From assembly GCA_027574665.1 (NCBI GenBank), contig CM050651.1, forward strand, positions 5,147,501 to 5,211,500: DNA of 64,000 nt, written 5' to 3'. Shown one piece after another: positions 13,001 through 25,500 of the stretch; position 1 is the first letter of the stretch; each line of letters opens with the position of its first letter. The position numbers were made by a program, and so were the translations under genes. The DNA is from Rhynochetos jubatus. Lineage: Eukaryota; Chordata; Aves; Eurypygiformes; Rhynochetidae. The notes beneath the pieces were generated by a model, which ran no database searches, was not told the origin of the DNA, and worked only from the letters and a program-made list of their open reading frames with translations.

Positions 13001-13500
13001 CTGTTCACTGTCTCCCTGAACACTGCTTTGCGAACCCTGAGTGTCTGGTTTTGGTCTGAAACTTTATTTCTACATTTACCTGTCCCAGTTTTGCCCTGTT
13101 TATGTCCTAGCAGAATAAAGAAATGGGCAGGACAGTGTTTAGGTCTGTAGGTTCTCATCCCAACATGTCCTCAGGGCATGTTCATCCACGTATTTGTGGC
13201 ATACTTAACCCACTGATAATTCTCTTTAAAAGGCAGGCTTTGTGGTTTAGTTGACACTGATCTTGTATAACAGCCTCATGCAGAAACACGTTGTTCAGAT
13301 CCACCTGGGTCCAGCTATAAGGACTTCAACCACTTGCTTCCTTCTACAATGCCTTAGCCAGAAAACAAGGCAGTCTAGACTGGAGCCATGTAGAGGAGCA
13401 TAGGAAAGCCATAGAATCAGTCTGTCCAACAAGATCTGAACCTGACCACTTTCATCGTCCTCAGCAGGCAGAAAGATCACCATCTAGTGATTCAAGAAAT
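7005..13500. other. Unique non-coding stretch, 7.0-13.5 kb
   Basis: This is AT-rich DNA with no recognised gene, transposon or RNA. The largest frames (8275-8592 minus, 105 codons; 10412-10738 plus, 108 codons) look like chance frames: no domain, no hydrophobic or coiled-coil pattern, and no adjoining exon. A TAAT-rich cluster is at 9116-9139. The 11.0-11.4 kb part is slightly GC-richer but shows no CpG island. Confidence 0.55.
9116..9139. repeat. TAAT-rich near-palindromic cluster
   Basis: The run consists of overlapping TAAT/ATTA cores, with TTAATTAATCAATTAATT in its centre, so several homeodomain core sites overlap on both strands. It may be an enhancer element or only a (TTAA)n-like simple repeat; the sequence alone does not decide. 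Confidence 0.6.
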
Positions 13501-14480
13501 ATCAGTGACATATTTTTAAAACTTATTTCAGTCCTCTCCATGTGCTTTCATCGCCAACTTTTGTCTTTCCTCCCTGCTACTTACCTTCATTTTCCTTATC
13601 ACAAAACTGGAATAATAACTTCAGATTTTGCTAGTGTCTCTTCTTATTCCTTCTTTTAATCTTTGCCTTACTTTCACATCCTCTCACGTCACAGCGCAAA
13701 CATGCTCCCCTCCCCCTCCCTCCTTTAGCTACCATTTCTCCTCTCTCTTTAATCTCTTTATGCTCAGAAACAGCCCTCCACATCCTGCCTTGAAGTGTCA
13801 GCTCCCTTCAATACAACTAAGTTCCTCTTGAAATCAGTCTCCTTTTGGCTTCCCTGACTGAGCACTATGATCATTTTTTCACTCTCATTCTTCCACAGAA
13901 CCCTCCAGATTTTATTGCAGTTCTTGCTGGGCATTCCAAAATATTTTGTATTTTGCCTCCTTCCCTCCTGACTTTAAATTATCTCAGGGTATTCTGACCT
14001 GCAAATTTAAATTTAACTATTGCCTTAAAGCACTCACAGCCCTACCTCACCATCCCAGACGTGCTGTCTCCTCATTTCTTTGACACCTTCTGATGAGTGA
14101 TTAGCTTTCAAGTTTTGAAGTTCAACAAAACAGGCATCTTGATATGCACATTTTCCCACTATTTTCTTAATCACTCAGGATAATTTTCTCATTCTATCAC
14201 ACAAGGAACAACCCAAAGATGCATTTTATTTACTTGTACCGTTTTCACTAGCCTCTCTCAATCTGGGAGCCATTTTTGCAAATTCTTCTACTTGGTACCT
14301 CCTAGGTATACTCTTCCGCTTCATCCTCACAACAAAGCCTCTTTTTTCTAGCTCTGATCAACTGACATTTCACTGTCATATACACATAGAAATACAAGAC
14401 ATAGCCTCCCCTCACTTATCCAAGACTGCTCTTCTACTACAAAGTCACCCTTCTCTTTTCATTCTTCCATTACTAAGTCA
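13501..14480. other. Pyrimidine-biased non-coding block
   Basis: The plus strand is strikingly rich in C and T here. In three 60-base rows counted by hand (13561-13620, 13681-13740 and 13741-13800), pyrimidines number 41, 45 and 40. The CTCCCCTCCCCCTCCCTCC-like core near 13704-13723 is the most extreme part. No repeat unit, gene or known element is recognised. The plus-strand frame at 13628-13831 is a by-product of the composition. The bias could come from transcription-linked mutation, an old polypyrimidine expansion or chance. Confidence 0.6.
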
Positions 14481-17400
14481 CTTTTTGTATGAAATACAAG
14501 GTTTTTGTCTTTAACTCTCAACATATCATAACCCCATCCTAGTAAGTTGCAGTAATTGAAGTGCAGGAACTCCAAATGAATCCTCAGTTCAGTCTCCATA
14601 ATTTAACTGCTCTACATCTCGCATGATGATGTTAAAATATCTACCCATCTTTCTCCCCTCAATTCACAAAATATTTCCCTTACTATGAAGCCTCACAAAA
14701 CTAAGATAGTGATGCTTGTAGGGATATTCTCTGGTGCATTTATACAGTGCACAGCCAACTGCACAGCCACTACTATTACCGCCTTTATAATGCTGTGTAA
14801 GGATGTTCTCATGTGGGCCACCTGGTTGTAGCTCCTTGTTCATAACTAACTACCAGCCCTTGAGAGCGTGTCCAAAGCCCAGGCTGGTCCTGAGAGACCA
14901 GGGGAGGAGGAAAAAGAGATAGAGGCCTTCACAAAGAAATAGTCTGGAGAACTGACACAAGTTGTACAGGACAAAAATAGAAAAGTCAAGTGAGAAATTT
15001 TTTCTTTCGTTAAGAGAAAAACTGGCCTCACAGAAGGGCTTCTAGCAAGAAGTCACTTCTTCCCTTTGCTCTTCTCCCTGTCCCAGCCTTGCAAACATGG
15101 GTCGTTCTGAAAGCAGAGGTCACATTCAGGCTTGCAGGTTGAAAATTAATATGATGAACCATCTGTAGTACAGAATGAGTCCTCTGTTATAACCTGACAG
15201 CAAGGATGGAGACGTGGAGCTAACCAACCCCCTTCTGTTCTACACTTAGTGGGCATGTAAATTAGTTTATTTTAACGGCTGTATTCTAAACTGATGCTTG
15301 TGTCAATACTGTAACTGATAACAGCAAGCACTTATGGAATCTGCCCAACTCTCTTCAGCGTAGATTTCTATGATTCTTTTCAGCTGGATTTACGAGATCA
15401 ATGCTACTTCTTGGGTTGCTGTCCATTCTGAACTAAAAGCTTAAGGTATTTTAAAACATTCTTCATGAAACAGTATTTGCAGTAAAATGGCATGTGGAAA
15501 AACAGCAGGAGTATCTCCTGTAGAAAGCAAGCATGTTAGTACTGAACTACCTGATTTTTCTCTTTTGCAACTCTGTATATTTAGCATCATTTTGTTTAGG
15601 ATTAGAGACCAGCAGAAGTGACTGATAAAGACTTTTAAGTATAATTAATCCTATTTTATACTAAAGTCTTTATTGAATTATGTATTTTAAGTTACACTCA
15701 GGAGAAGTGCAGAGAAAGGCACACTGAACTGGTCTTATACAGCAGTAAAAAGCCTTCTTCAAATGCTAATCATTTATAATTAGTCTACTTCAATTAGTAA
15801 TGCAACCACAAATTGCCCTCTCCAAGAAAAGAGAATATATTCTATGTGCTGATTAAAAGGGAACAGTGATCTTCAAATTGTGAAGCAAACGATTGATGTG
15901 AAGCTAAACTCTCTCACAATTTTGTTCTTTTAACTCTTTGATGAACTGATCAACAAAGGCAAGTTTCCCCAAAGTCTCAAAAGCATTATTACCAATTCAC
16001 ATAAAGAAAAGCACATCTGTGTTCATACGTTCACACTTTAAATACATCCTTCCTTTAGTGTTATTTCACGCCATTTACTAAGCAGGTGTTATCTTCCCTC
16101 TTTTTCTCTCCGGGAAACAGACCTTAATTGGCTACTTTCTAACGCGCAATAAAATCAAAAAGCAACTCACTGGTTGACAAGGAGTTGTTAGGCGGCAGTC
16201 CCAAAACAGCTTTGGGCAGGAATAAAGGCGTCTTGTTGATTCAGTACAACCTCAATCACTAAAGATTACACAATATATGAGAAAATACCTAAGCTGAATC
16301 TTGATTCAAGCCTTTTTCCATTTACGCAGTGTCAGTATTTTAAATTGCCAAGAAGAGCGTTTACCAGAAGAGTGGTATTTCTCAGTCTTAATGCACGCGT
16401 TCTCCAGGCAGTAGCGTACTCCTTGCTCAAGCTTATGCAAATAAACAGTATTGAACCAGCCAGAATGAAATGGGGCAGGGACAAGGGAAAGAAAATTAGA
16501 TAATTAATTCAGAAAGCAAGATTCTTCTTTCTGCTGATAGCCCTACCAGTGCATTCCAGAAAATCAATGTCCTGTTCTTCATCTTCTGTTCTTAGATGTT
16601 CTGGTTTCAGATGTTTGAAGGAGTCTTGTATAACTGGGGTTTTGTTAACTGGTTTTGGTGGCATTTTTATTTTGTCAGTCATGTGTGTGAGATGTTAGGT
16701 GAAAATATACAGGACAATGTATCTGTTACACACAAAAAAATAGAGAAAAACCTCTTCACTGATATAAGTACGTAGGCGACTGCGGTAGGAGTGGTAAGGA
16801 ACTCATTAACAAAAAGATTGCAGATAAAAAAATACAGACTTGACAAAATGAGATAAAATTCCTTCAACAACAAATCTGTCTCAACAAGAGCAGCTGACCT
16901 AAGTAGAGTGCTTCTCTAATAAAATTAATGGAATTTAACAGTTTCCAGTAGTTCATTTTAGCTTTACACTTCTTTCAGAAATTAAAGTCTGCGTGTAATT
17001 CTTCCCGTAAGGACCCTCAGCGTGGTCTCTGAAGAAGGAGGTGGTATCTCCTTCCAGTCATCCACCATGAGTACCGATTACCCTTCATCTGGGGAGGGAG
17101 ATGAAGGCATAGAAGCATAACTTGGGAGCTGATAGAAACTGTAAATCATTCCAGTATTATAACATCACTTGAAAAGATGCAGACACATATATAATTGTAA
17201 TCACTCCCCTCTGTACGTAAATAAGGAAAAGGACGTCTTCTAACTTTACATACATATACAGCTATAGCACTAATCAATTTCCTGTTTAAATCTATAGATA
17301 ACTTTGCAAAATAATTAGGAATAGCTTCATAAGTCATTTACCAAGTATCTAGAATTCAGACAGTAACCCACAGTTTCTCTACGAAAAAGGCTGGTTCCCC

Positions 17401-18677
17401 TGGTAGTCTGTTTCTACCTTCACCATCAGCTACATCAGTGATACTATGGTGAGCTCATAGCAATTCCACAAATGTTCTGGCAGATCAAAAGAATGATAAT
17501 TATCCCATAAAACATCAGTGTAAGTATCACTCTGTTTTCATGCACTTAACCCTTTGCCTCAGTTCAGCTGACAACCTGCTGGTTCTGGAAAAGTTATTCA
17601 TTGTGCATAATGATGACAAAAAATTTTTCAAAGGATTTGTTGTTTGATTGCAAATGATCTCATGACCCTGTTAAGATGTTAGGATCACTATGAGCAGAAC
17701 TAGATTGTATTTTTCATTCTTTCTTTCAAGGTTTCCAGACATACTGCAACAGTAAAATGTCAATACCACGCTGTACACATGTAAACTAACTATATTGTAA
17801 GCAACCTGTTTGTGCTTTTTATACAGCATACTTTACAGAACCCCTGTTTAATAAGGGATTATTCAGGAGATTAGTTAGGAATAGCCTTGGGGTCAAGTGC
17901 CTTGGTTTTCTCACACGCAGCTGATTTTAACTTCTACCCTAGACATTATACCTGACTTTTCTGAAGGAGGAAGTTTAGGGATTTATGCTGTTAGGAAAAT
18001 ATGACCGTATGTGTTATTGTGTTACCTTCTCCATGTTTTTAAACATGACAATGAAATGAGGGACTGGAGATATAGAGAAAATCTATATTGTTCTAAGACT
18101 TGCCTTCTCCCTGCCTCATGATGTGGCTATTCTTTTGTTTGACAGAAAATGTAGCATTATCATCCGACTATTGATGGACTTTCAGAGTCCTCAACATTAG
18201 TAATTCTGCAGAAATAAAAAATAATTTCCCAGGAGTCACTCAATTAACCACTTAAAATGCACAAAGGACTCTGAAGAGAAACAGGAAAAATGGCTTTGCA
18301 AACTAAAAGTTTATCATAAAAATTAAGTATTGTCTTTAATGAAGGGGCTTTTCATCCAACGAAAGCTCTCACCGCACCAGCTTCAGAATCCACATCTTGT
18401 TTCATGAAAAAATAGATGGAAAATGAACTCTGCATGTACGAAATACTTAGCAGACATTAGCTTTTTATGTTCTGTGAACACCAGTGAGGAAGGAGACATA
18501 ATCCAAAGAATTAGTGAAAATAGATGGGTAAAGCAGCAATCTGGTTGCCTGGAGAAACTCAGAATAGCTTTACAGCTGATCAAGTTTATATTCAGTAAGT
18601 GATGGATACAAGGTACTGCTCTAGTAAGAAATGAAGCTGCATTTTAACCATAGACAACACACTCACCTGTTTAGGCA
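14481..18677. other. Unique non-coding stretch, 14.5-18.7 kb
   Basis: Nothing recognised. It is AT-rich with short chance frames only (14846-15031, 16679-16873, 17146-17337, 18383-18583, all minus). No tandem arrays and no recognised transposon tail are seen. Confidence 0.55.
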
Positions 18678-18720
18678 TTCCATAAGGATGTTCCTGTATG
18701 TTGGGAACATCCTTCTGGAA
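18678..18720. repeat. Short near-perfect hairpin
   Basis: AAGGATGTTCC at 18684-18694 is exactly complementary to GGAACATCCTT at 18704-18714. The outer five bases TTCCA (18678-18682) pair with TGGAA (18716-18720) across a single mismatch. The result is 16 pairs in a 17-position stem around a 9-base loop. The total of 43 bases is too short for a normal microRNA precursor. It could be a miniature palindromic remnant or a structural motif in a transcript. A second inverted arrangement of GTTTAAC/GTTAAAC follows at about 18767-18796. Confidence 0.85.
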
Positions 18721-18766
18721 AACTTTTTGGATTCTTTTTGTGACAATACATTACAGAATACTGTAA

Positions 18767-18796
18767 ACATGTTTAACTGTTAAACTGTTTAACATG
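18767..18796. repeat. Imperfect inverted repeat of GTTTAAC cores
   Basis: CATGTTTAAC at the left is answered by GTTTAACATG at the right with one mismatch, and a further TGTTAAAC lies between them. It sits about 50 bp beyond the hairpin at 18678-18720. Function unknown; AT-rich composition makes such short repeats fairly easy to obtain. Confidence 0.6.
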
Positions 18797-21700
18797 CTGT
18801 TAAAAAAATTGTCTTTATATCTGAACCATGAAGAAGTAGACACTTATGGGAATCAAAGGAATGCAACATGATGCTGTATTTCTGTAGAAGGCAGAATCCA
18901 TAACTGGAAAGACAATTATTATTTACCTGGGAATGATACTCTAAAAGTACAGCTAAGAGCAGTAGAGTGAAAATGAGGAGTTCTGGGTTATGGAAAAATC
19001 TTTGATGGAGTCAACCCTTGGAATTCAGACAAAGCACTATAAAATGCAATATAGGAAATACTGATGGATTGGCAGAACAGGAGCTGGAAGAGCCGTTCAG
19101 ATTTTTCATCTTCTTTACTCTTACCATTGTGGGTTTTTTTACCATGAAGTATTTCTAATAATTTTGCCACCATTTCTATAGTAGTAAAAAGTAAGTTAAC
19201 TTCAGGTTTTAAGTGAAGGAACTCTCAATTGCTATGGGACCATCTTGCAATGAGCTAACAGATGCAAAAAAGGTGAGAACTATCATCATTTAGTTAAACA
19301 TCTGCATAAGAGCTACCTATACAGTGTCCCTTTATACACAGCAGAGATAAATGCTTCTAGAGCACATACCATTTGATATCGCTAATAGCTTATTTATGAG
19401 CTATCTCCTAACAAGTCAACAGAACAGCTGGCAGACAGAGATGATAAACACTAAGATAAAGTTGTACAAGCAAGTGTACAAATGATAAGGTTATTAGGAT
19501 GTAACTAGCCATTAGGATGTAATGAAGTTAAATGGACATCAAATGCTTAGATCCCAGGGCATGAGGGCAGGATGGTAGGGTTTTCTGGCGGGTAGCGTGA
19601 ACAGATAAAGCAGAATGTAGTGGTCAACTCTCCTGAACTGAGAACCTAGAAGGATCCTTCTGCCTCAGCACAAATGCACAGTATTGTTAGCAGCAACACA
19701 GATCTCCGGCCAAGTTCAGAGATCAGTGTGCTCCTTTCAAAAGACGCAGGAGCTGTCTTAAAGAACTGTGCTTCTCAGAACAATGTATTTTGTACCTCCT
19801 ATTCTCTTGTTAATAGTCTGTGATTTGGAGCGTATGTCTGCTTGGATATTTCCAGTTACTTCAAGAATCAAACTTCCTAATTTGTCTCCTACTTGTTCTT
19901 CAGCTATACCCAGCTGTGTAACAGACTAGCAAGCAGACGCCACCATAAAGGAACTGTCTGTTCTTTGCATAAACTGGGATTGATGATTCCTAATAAACCT
20001 CTGGTTTGAGTTGTACACATTCGGATTCAAAAATGTATAGCCAAGACTGCTGACTGTGATCCCATCACACAACAGTATGCCTGTATTCTGCTACTGTGAC
20101 ATTTTATGTAGTTATGTCTTCTTGTCACAAGAAAAACTGAAAACGTGAAGTAAGCAAATACAAGATACAGAGGCATTGCTCATTTTTTTGCAGCATTCAA
20201 ATCACTGATCATACAGCAGTGAATTTAGGTATATTACAGAAGACACGAACACAAATATGGTGTAACGTCAATCTTCGCAGCAGGTAGGGTCTTGATTTGC
20301 CCCTCAGATTTGCTGCTGCTGCAATCTATTCTGAAAGTTGTATGTTCTTAAACTAGATTGTGTACCTACAGATTTGCAAAGAATCAAGGAATATTTCCCT
20401 GAATACTCTTTTCATGATATAGGGTAACTTTTCACCTGCTGTTTTGCTGGTTATTTAGGTCATCAGGCATCAAAAAAGGTCCTTTAAATAAAAAAAGAAA
20501 GTCCACATTTACCACTGCAAACTGAAGGTTTTTCTCAGGAAAAAGCTAAACTCACGGACACTGGTCCAGCTTGTCAAGGCTCTCAAAAGGACTCTTACAT
20601 CTCCTAGCCACCAATGTAAGGAATGAGGCCAAGCGATGGACACCCCCAACTCTGGATGACCTGTAACTCTCAGAGGAGAGGTCCAGGGCTACAGACAACC
20701 AGACACAACTTAGGGCAGACTTCACGTAGCTCTAATTCCAGCAAGCAGTAGGGTTCTGGACCCTGGCCAGCGCCAGGCTTGAGGCACTGAAAAGCTTTTT
20801 GTTCTCAGTCCCTTTTTGTTTTTTGCCAAATAAAGCTTGCACACAGTACCAGACCTGCTTTCCTATTTATAGCCCTGTTTGGACATATATCGGTAACTTT
20901 GCAGACCTTTCAGAGAACACATACTTCATGGCAGACACTTCGCCAATGCACAGACTGCGGGGAAGCTAAGCTCGTCAGCACTCCCACAGCACTGCTCCCT
21001 CCAACACGCCTGTCACAGGCCTTCCAGGTTAAGCAGCTGTCTCTCATTCCCACAAAAATTGAGCTGGAGAATGGATAAAGGGAAGCGGCACATTTCCGTC
21101 TTAAATTTTGGTGTCCTTCAGCCTAGAGGCTGTGTACTGTGGAGTACATACCTGTAAAGCAGGAACTGCTTGCGTACTGGTCTTTAGGTGTAGCAGCAGA
21201 AATCCTGCTTTGTGAAGTTACAGGAGCTACGAACACGTTTTACCTTTGAAATACTGCAGTTTACAGGGCTAGAAATAATAAAATAATACCAAGCCCAGCA
21301 GCAAGAACAGAGCTTGTGTTTAAAGTATGACTTTTTCTCTTCTAATGGGTAGATATTTATAATTTACAACCCCTGCAATGCTAATGAGGATAACCTGAAA
21401 AGCAAAGGAAGCTCTCCGACTTCCCAGCTTAGCCTTGTGTTTGCTCAGGTAAGTGAGCTGGAGTCATTTTCAGCGCATATGTAACTCTATCCATAGGCTG
21501 CTCTGCACAAGAAGTTTGGTCTCCGGGTGTTTCTCAGCAGCCTCTGTGTCAAGTGGGTGTCAGGGAGAATCCTGTGAACAGCCCAGAGACAACGGGGGTC
21601 TGGTTGATGCACGACGAATGGGAAGCATTGCCGGCTCACCCAGGCTAATAATAATAGTTTGCTTCAGCCGTGCTGAACCCTTTGCTTGAAGCTGACCTGG

Positions 21701-22140
21701 TCTCTGCCAACGTGGAGATTTCTGAACATCGCTTCAGGGCCTACAGTTGTAACTGTTCATCTTTGATGCTCTCAGTGGAAAAGACCTGCATCTCTTTCCT
21801 CTCCAAACCCACCAGATTTTTAAGGAAAAAATAGCCTGAACAGAGCCACAAAATGCAATACTTAAAAGACTACAGGGTGGTGTTTCTTTTTTTTTTATAT
21901 ATATTGGGGAGGGGGTGCACAATGCAGACGACAGACATGATTTCATCGTACTCCTGTATGTTATTATACAGGATAATCTGGCTTTTTACACAGATATATT
22001 AGAATCACTAAAAAAAATAAACCACTGAATGTCTTGGTGCGCATACGACTTTCTCTGTATTTTAAAAAGAAAATAAGCCTCTACTCTTATTTAGACAATA
22101 CTTCTAAGATTTCCTTCTCACCATGTCCAAGCAATCAACA
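18797..22140. other. Unique non-coding stretch, 18.8-22.1 kb
   Basis: No gene is recognised. A 12-bp direct repeat (ATTAGGATGTAA) occurs at 19493-19504 and 19511-19522. Between about 20500 and 21250 the sequence is GC-richer and includes an AATAAAGCTTGCA block near 20830, which resembles a polyadenylation region but belongs to no gene or LTR that I can name. Frames at 21453-21689 and 21734-21946 appear to be chance. Confidence 0.5.
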
Positions 22141-22525
22141 TTCCTGCAGTAATTAGTACCTTGATATTAACTAAATCTCTAAGGTATTTTTTCATGGAGT
22201 TTTCATAGAATGGGCTGATTTATTTAATTGATGAATAGCTTTGTATGTGCTTATTTTTAATCCTACCCATTTATCTTATGAATAATTGCAATATTTGTAA
22301 TTATTCCAAAGAAATAATACCAATATTTTTAATAATAATAATGAATGACACTGCTTTAGCAAGCTTTTATAATGTTTGTGAAATAATACTCTGATTAGTC
22401 AGAATGAAATATTTGCTCTGTTAATACCTAAGAGCTTGATTTTTTTATTTGATCTGACATCAATACAATGAATCCAACAGGCTGAGTTTCTCTTTGAAAT
22501 CCATAACCAGATTTTTTTTTTTTAA
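22141..22525. promoter_or_regulatory. CpG-free AT-rich block, candidate conserved non-coding element
   Basis: I find no CpG across this block. It carries several homeodomain-type cores (GTAATTAG near 22150, TTTAATTGATG near 22224, GTAATTATTCC near 22297) without simple-sequence structure apart from a short AATAATAATAAT run. This texture is typical of conserved developmental enhancers in vertebrate gene deserts, but conservation cannot be judged from one sequence, so the call is tentative. Confidence 0.2.
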
Positions 22526-25500
22526 CTCACACGCTCATACTTTAAAATCTGCAGAATACAGAAGATCTGTATGTTACTATTTAAAGAATATGAAATACTA
22601 CCAAAAAGAACCCCTATAGCATTTTACCTGCTCTCTCATCTTCTGTATCCAACTGTTGTGTCATGTGGAGAATTTAAATTGGAAGGTCTTTGTGCCTGGG
22701 GAGGGGTTTTTTTTCTATCTGGCAGAATGGCTACATTGTCCATTGCTAAGGTTCCTTGTGCTAATGCACTACAAAGAATGGTTATTATTTAATGAATACC
22801 TGTCGTCTCCAGGATGGTTCACTGAGGTTATCATTGTCAGTTACATTTTCCAAGCTCACATTAAAAATTACAGGAATTACTATCCCCTTGTTCACTAAAG
22901 AGAACCAAAGACCTTACCACTTAAGCAAAGACTGTGCATAAATAACATCCGTAGTTGCAGTCTCAAGAGTTCTTAAAAATAGCAGAGAATCCATCTCTGG
23001 ATGCCTGGCCCTGAATCTTGGCCTGTGATACAAAATTCATTTTGCCTTTAAGTAGGCAAAGGAGTTTATAAAAGTGCTCATTATCTAGTCATGTCACGCA
23101 AGTCACTGGCTGCCAGCAGAACCCATCAGGCCCATGTCATTGGAGACGAGTCGTTTCTCTTTTGCCAAGTTCACAGACTACTAAGGCTATTATTTTCATA
23201 ATAGGCCTTCAGGTGTTTCTATTTTGACATCTGAAGCTTTTCAGAAAACTTTTGAAAACGTTCAGGAAATATTCAAACCACTCAATCTTAAGTATGAAGA
23301 CAGGCCCGCCGCTGGCCTGCCATTCTCCCCATCTTTTTCTTTTCTTTCGATTCTTACAGAAAAATCCACAATGAGATTTGCATTTTCAAATTCTTTTTGA
23401 CAAGCGACTTGCTGATTTCAGACTGTGAAGCATGATTTTAATCTGATAATTTTTGACCAGTCCAATCAATTAACATTCACAGTATTTTAGCTTAAGAAAT
23501 GAAACATTTTTTACATTCAATGCCCCTCTAAAAATACCAAGGAGTTTATTAATTTCAATAAACTTTTTGAAAACTTTTTCCCAAGTTTTTTAAATCACCT
23601 GCTTCACTATCCCCATCCTCCTTCCCCACTCATTGTCAACAGTTCGTTGATCATTAAGGAAATCGTTAACACTGTAGCTGGTATCTCTTTCAATAATCTC
23701 ATGACAGAGGCTTTTCTGAACAAGCAATGCACTTGGTATCAGTTTTGCTTAAAAAAAATAAACAAGGACAGAGCACATTCATTGTTAGAATTTTATCTCT
23801 ATGTTGCATGCGTGCAATGTACATCAAACTTTGAGCGAGAACTGAGGTCTTCTGAACATCTGTGTACTGAAAACTGATAAAACCAACACGAAAGTTCTGT
23901 CAGCCTGTGGAAAAGCATTAAGCAAATACGTCATTGTGAAAAACCACCGTACATTTTGTCTCGAATTTTTGAAGACATTGCCTGTTTGGGAGCTTTGCTT
24001 CCTTGGCTTCTGTGGTCTTGCTTCTGTTGTGTATATATACAGAAGCAGAGAACACAAAGTGTGTTTGACTTAAACAGAATGGCAACTTTAAGTAAGTTAT
24101 TTCAGTATAAACATGATGAGATTTCAGATCATCATGGGTAGTAAATTGAATCCCACCTAAATTCTGCTCTCTCTAAGCTTTGTACCTAACTGCACCTTCC
24201 CATAAAAGCTCTCAGGTGGAAATATAACCTAGAAAATAACATAATTGTAAGAAATTCCAATTTCAGTGTAGTTTTTCTTGGTTGGAAAGCTTACTCAAGC
24301 TCTACTCAGGAATTATGTATTTACGAACTGAGGAGAGACAGTATTTTATGATCCCATAATTACAAATCAAGTCTTACAGAAGAGTCTCTTCCTGTACCAT
24401 TCTGGTATTCTCTCAGCAATGTAGTTTTGTGCAAGTTTTGTATCTCTAATACTTTTTTATTTCCTTGGGGACTGCATATTCTTAATCAAAAATAATTCAA
24501 AATATTCTCACAACCACCTCAGGTTGGCACTGCTGCAGCACCATCCCCATAAATACACTGCCATGGCTTCATTAGACACATATAAGTGTCCTTGTAATTG
24601 TTACAATAACGACTATATCCTCCTAACCGCAAGTCTTTGCACAGATTTCTAACACAGCAGGTCTAGAAAATTTAATACTGCACCTACACACAACACTTTG
24701 TACACACAAGAGAAGGGCAGTAAAAAGGTGGAGAAAAGTAAGTCCTTCTGCCCTACAGCCTACTTAGCAGTGGAATCGCTGGAAGAATAATGTTCTGAAC
24801 ATAACCCAACTTAGCCACGGAGTCAAATATGAAGCTGGACTCGACGCTCTTTAGTGAGTCGGTCACCAGAGACTCCTGTTCTGAATTACCCTCAGGAGAA
24901 GCATCTCAGTCTCCCCAGGCTACATATAAAGCCTAAAAAAGACAAACTTACTATTCACGGGTGTTTAAGCTCCAACCTAGAATAAGGTACCGAGAGTACT
25001 CTGATAAAATGGGAAAACAGAAAGCTCCAGAATCTTACGGTGTTAAAGAGTGGGAGCTCTACATGCTGGGCATCTCGACAGGTAAGAAGTTCAGTTGAAA
25101 GTTCAGACCGTGGAGGCATCTTCTTCTGACATGTCGGGTTTCACAGAGCAGTCTGTGCTGCTTAGAATTAGTCTGTCTCCTTTCTCCAGGGAGTTTACAA
25201 TACCATAGCTCTGTAGAGGTCTAGATGCCCAACTCTAGTGCGATTCAAACAAGGAGTAAACTTAACAGTCCCTACCCAAAATCAGTTACAGAAACGACGA
25301 TTAACTAAGACACGTGAATGCATATTTCCATTCTTTTTAGATGCAATTTATTTTAGAACCCTAGAGCCTTTGGGTACGTGGAGAGAAAATGAATGCAAGT
25401 TTGATGTTATTTTCACGTTCTTATTTTATCAGTGATTGAAGGCATTTACAACTGCTTCAAACTGAAAAGCGCATCTCAAACTTCCAAATCCGTGAAAAGC

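Noticed and set aside
18678-18720. Hairpin as a microRNA precursor
   Set aside because: At 43 bases with a 17-position stem it is shorter than typical precursors of about 60-80 bases, and the pairing does not continue outward.
20500-20900. LTR or gene 3' end suggested by AATAAAGCTTGCA
   Set aside because: No matching TG...CA boundaries, known LTR blocks or coding exon could be identified around it.
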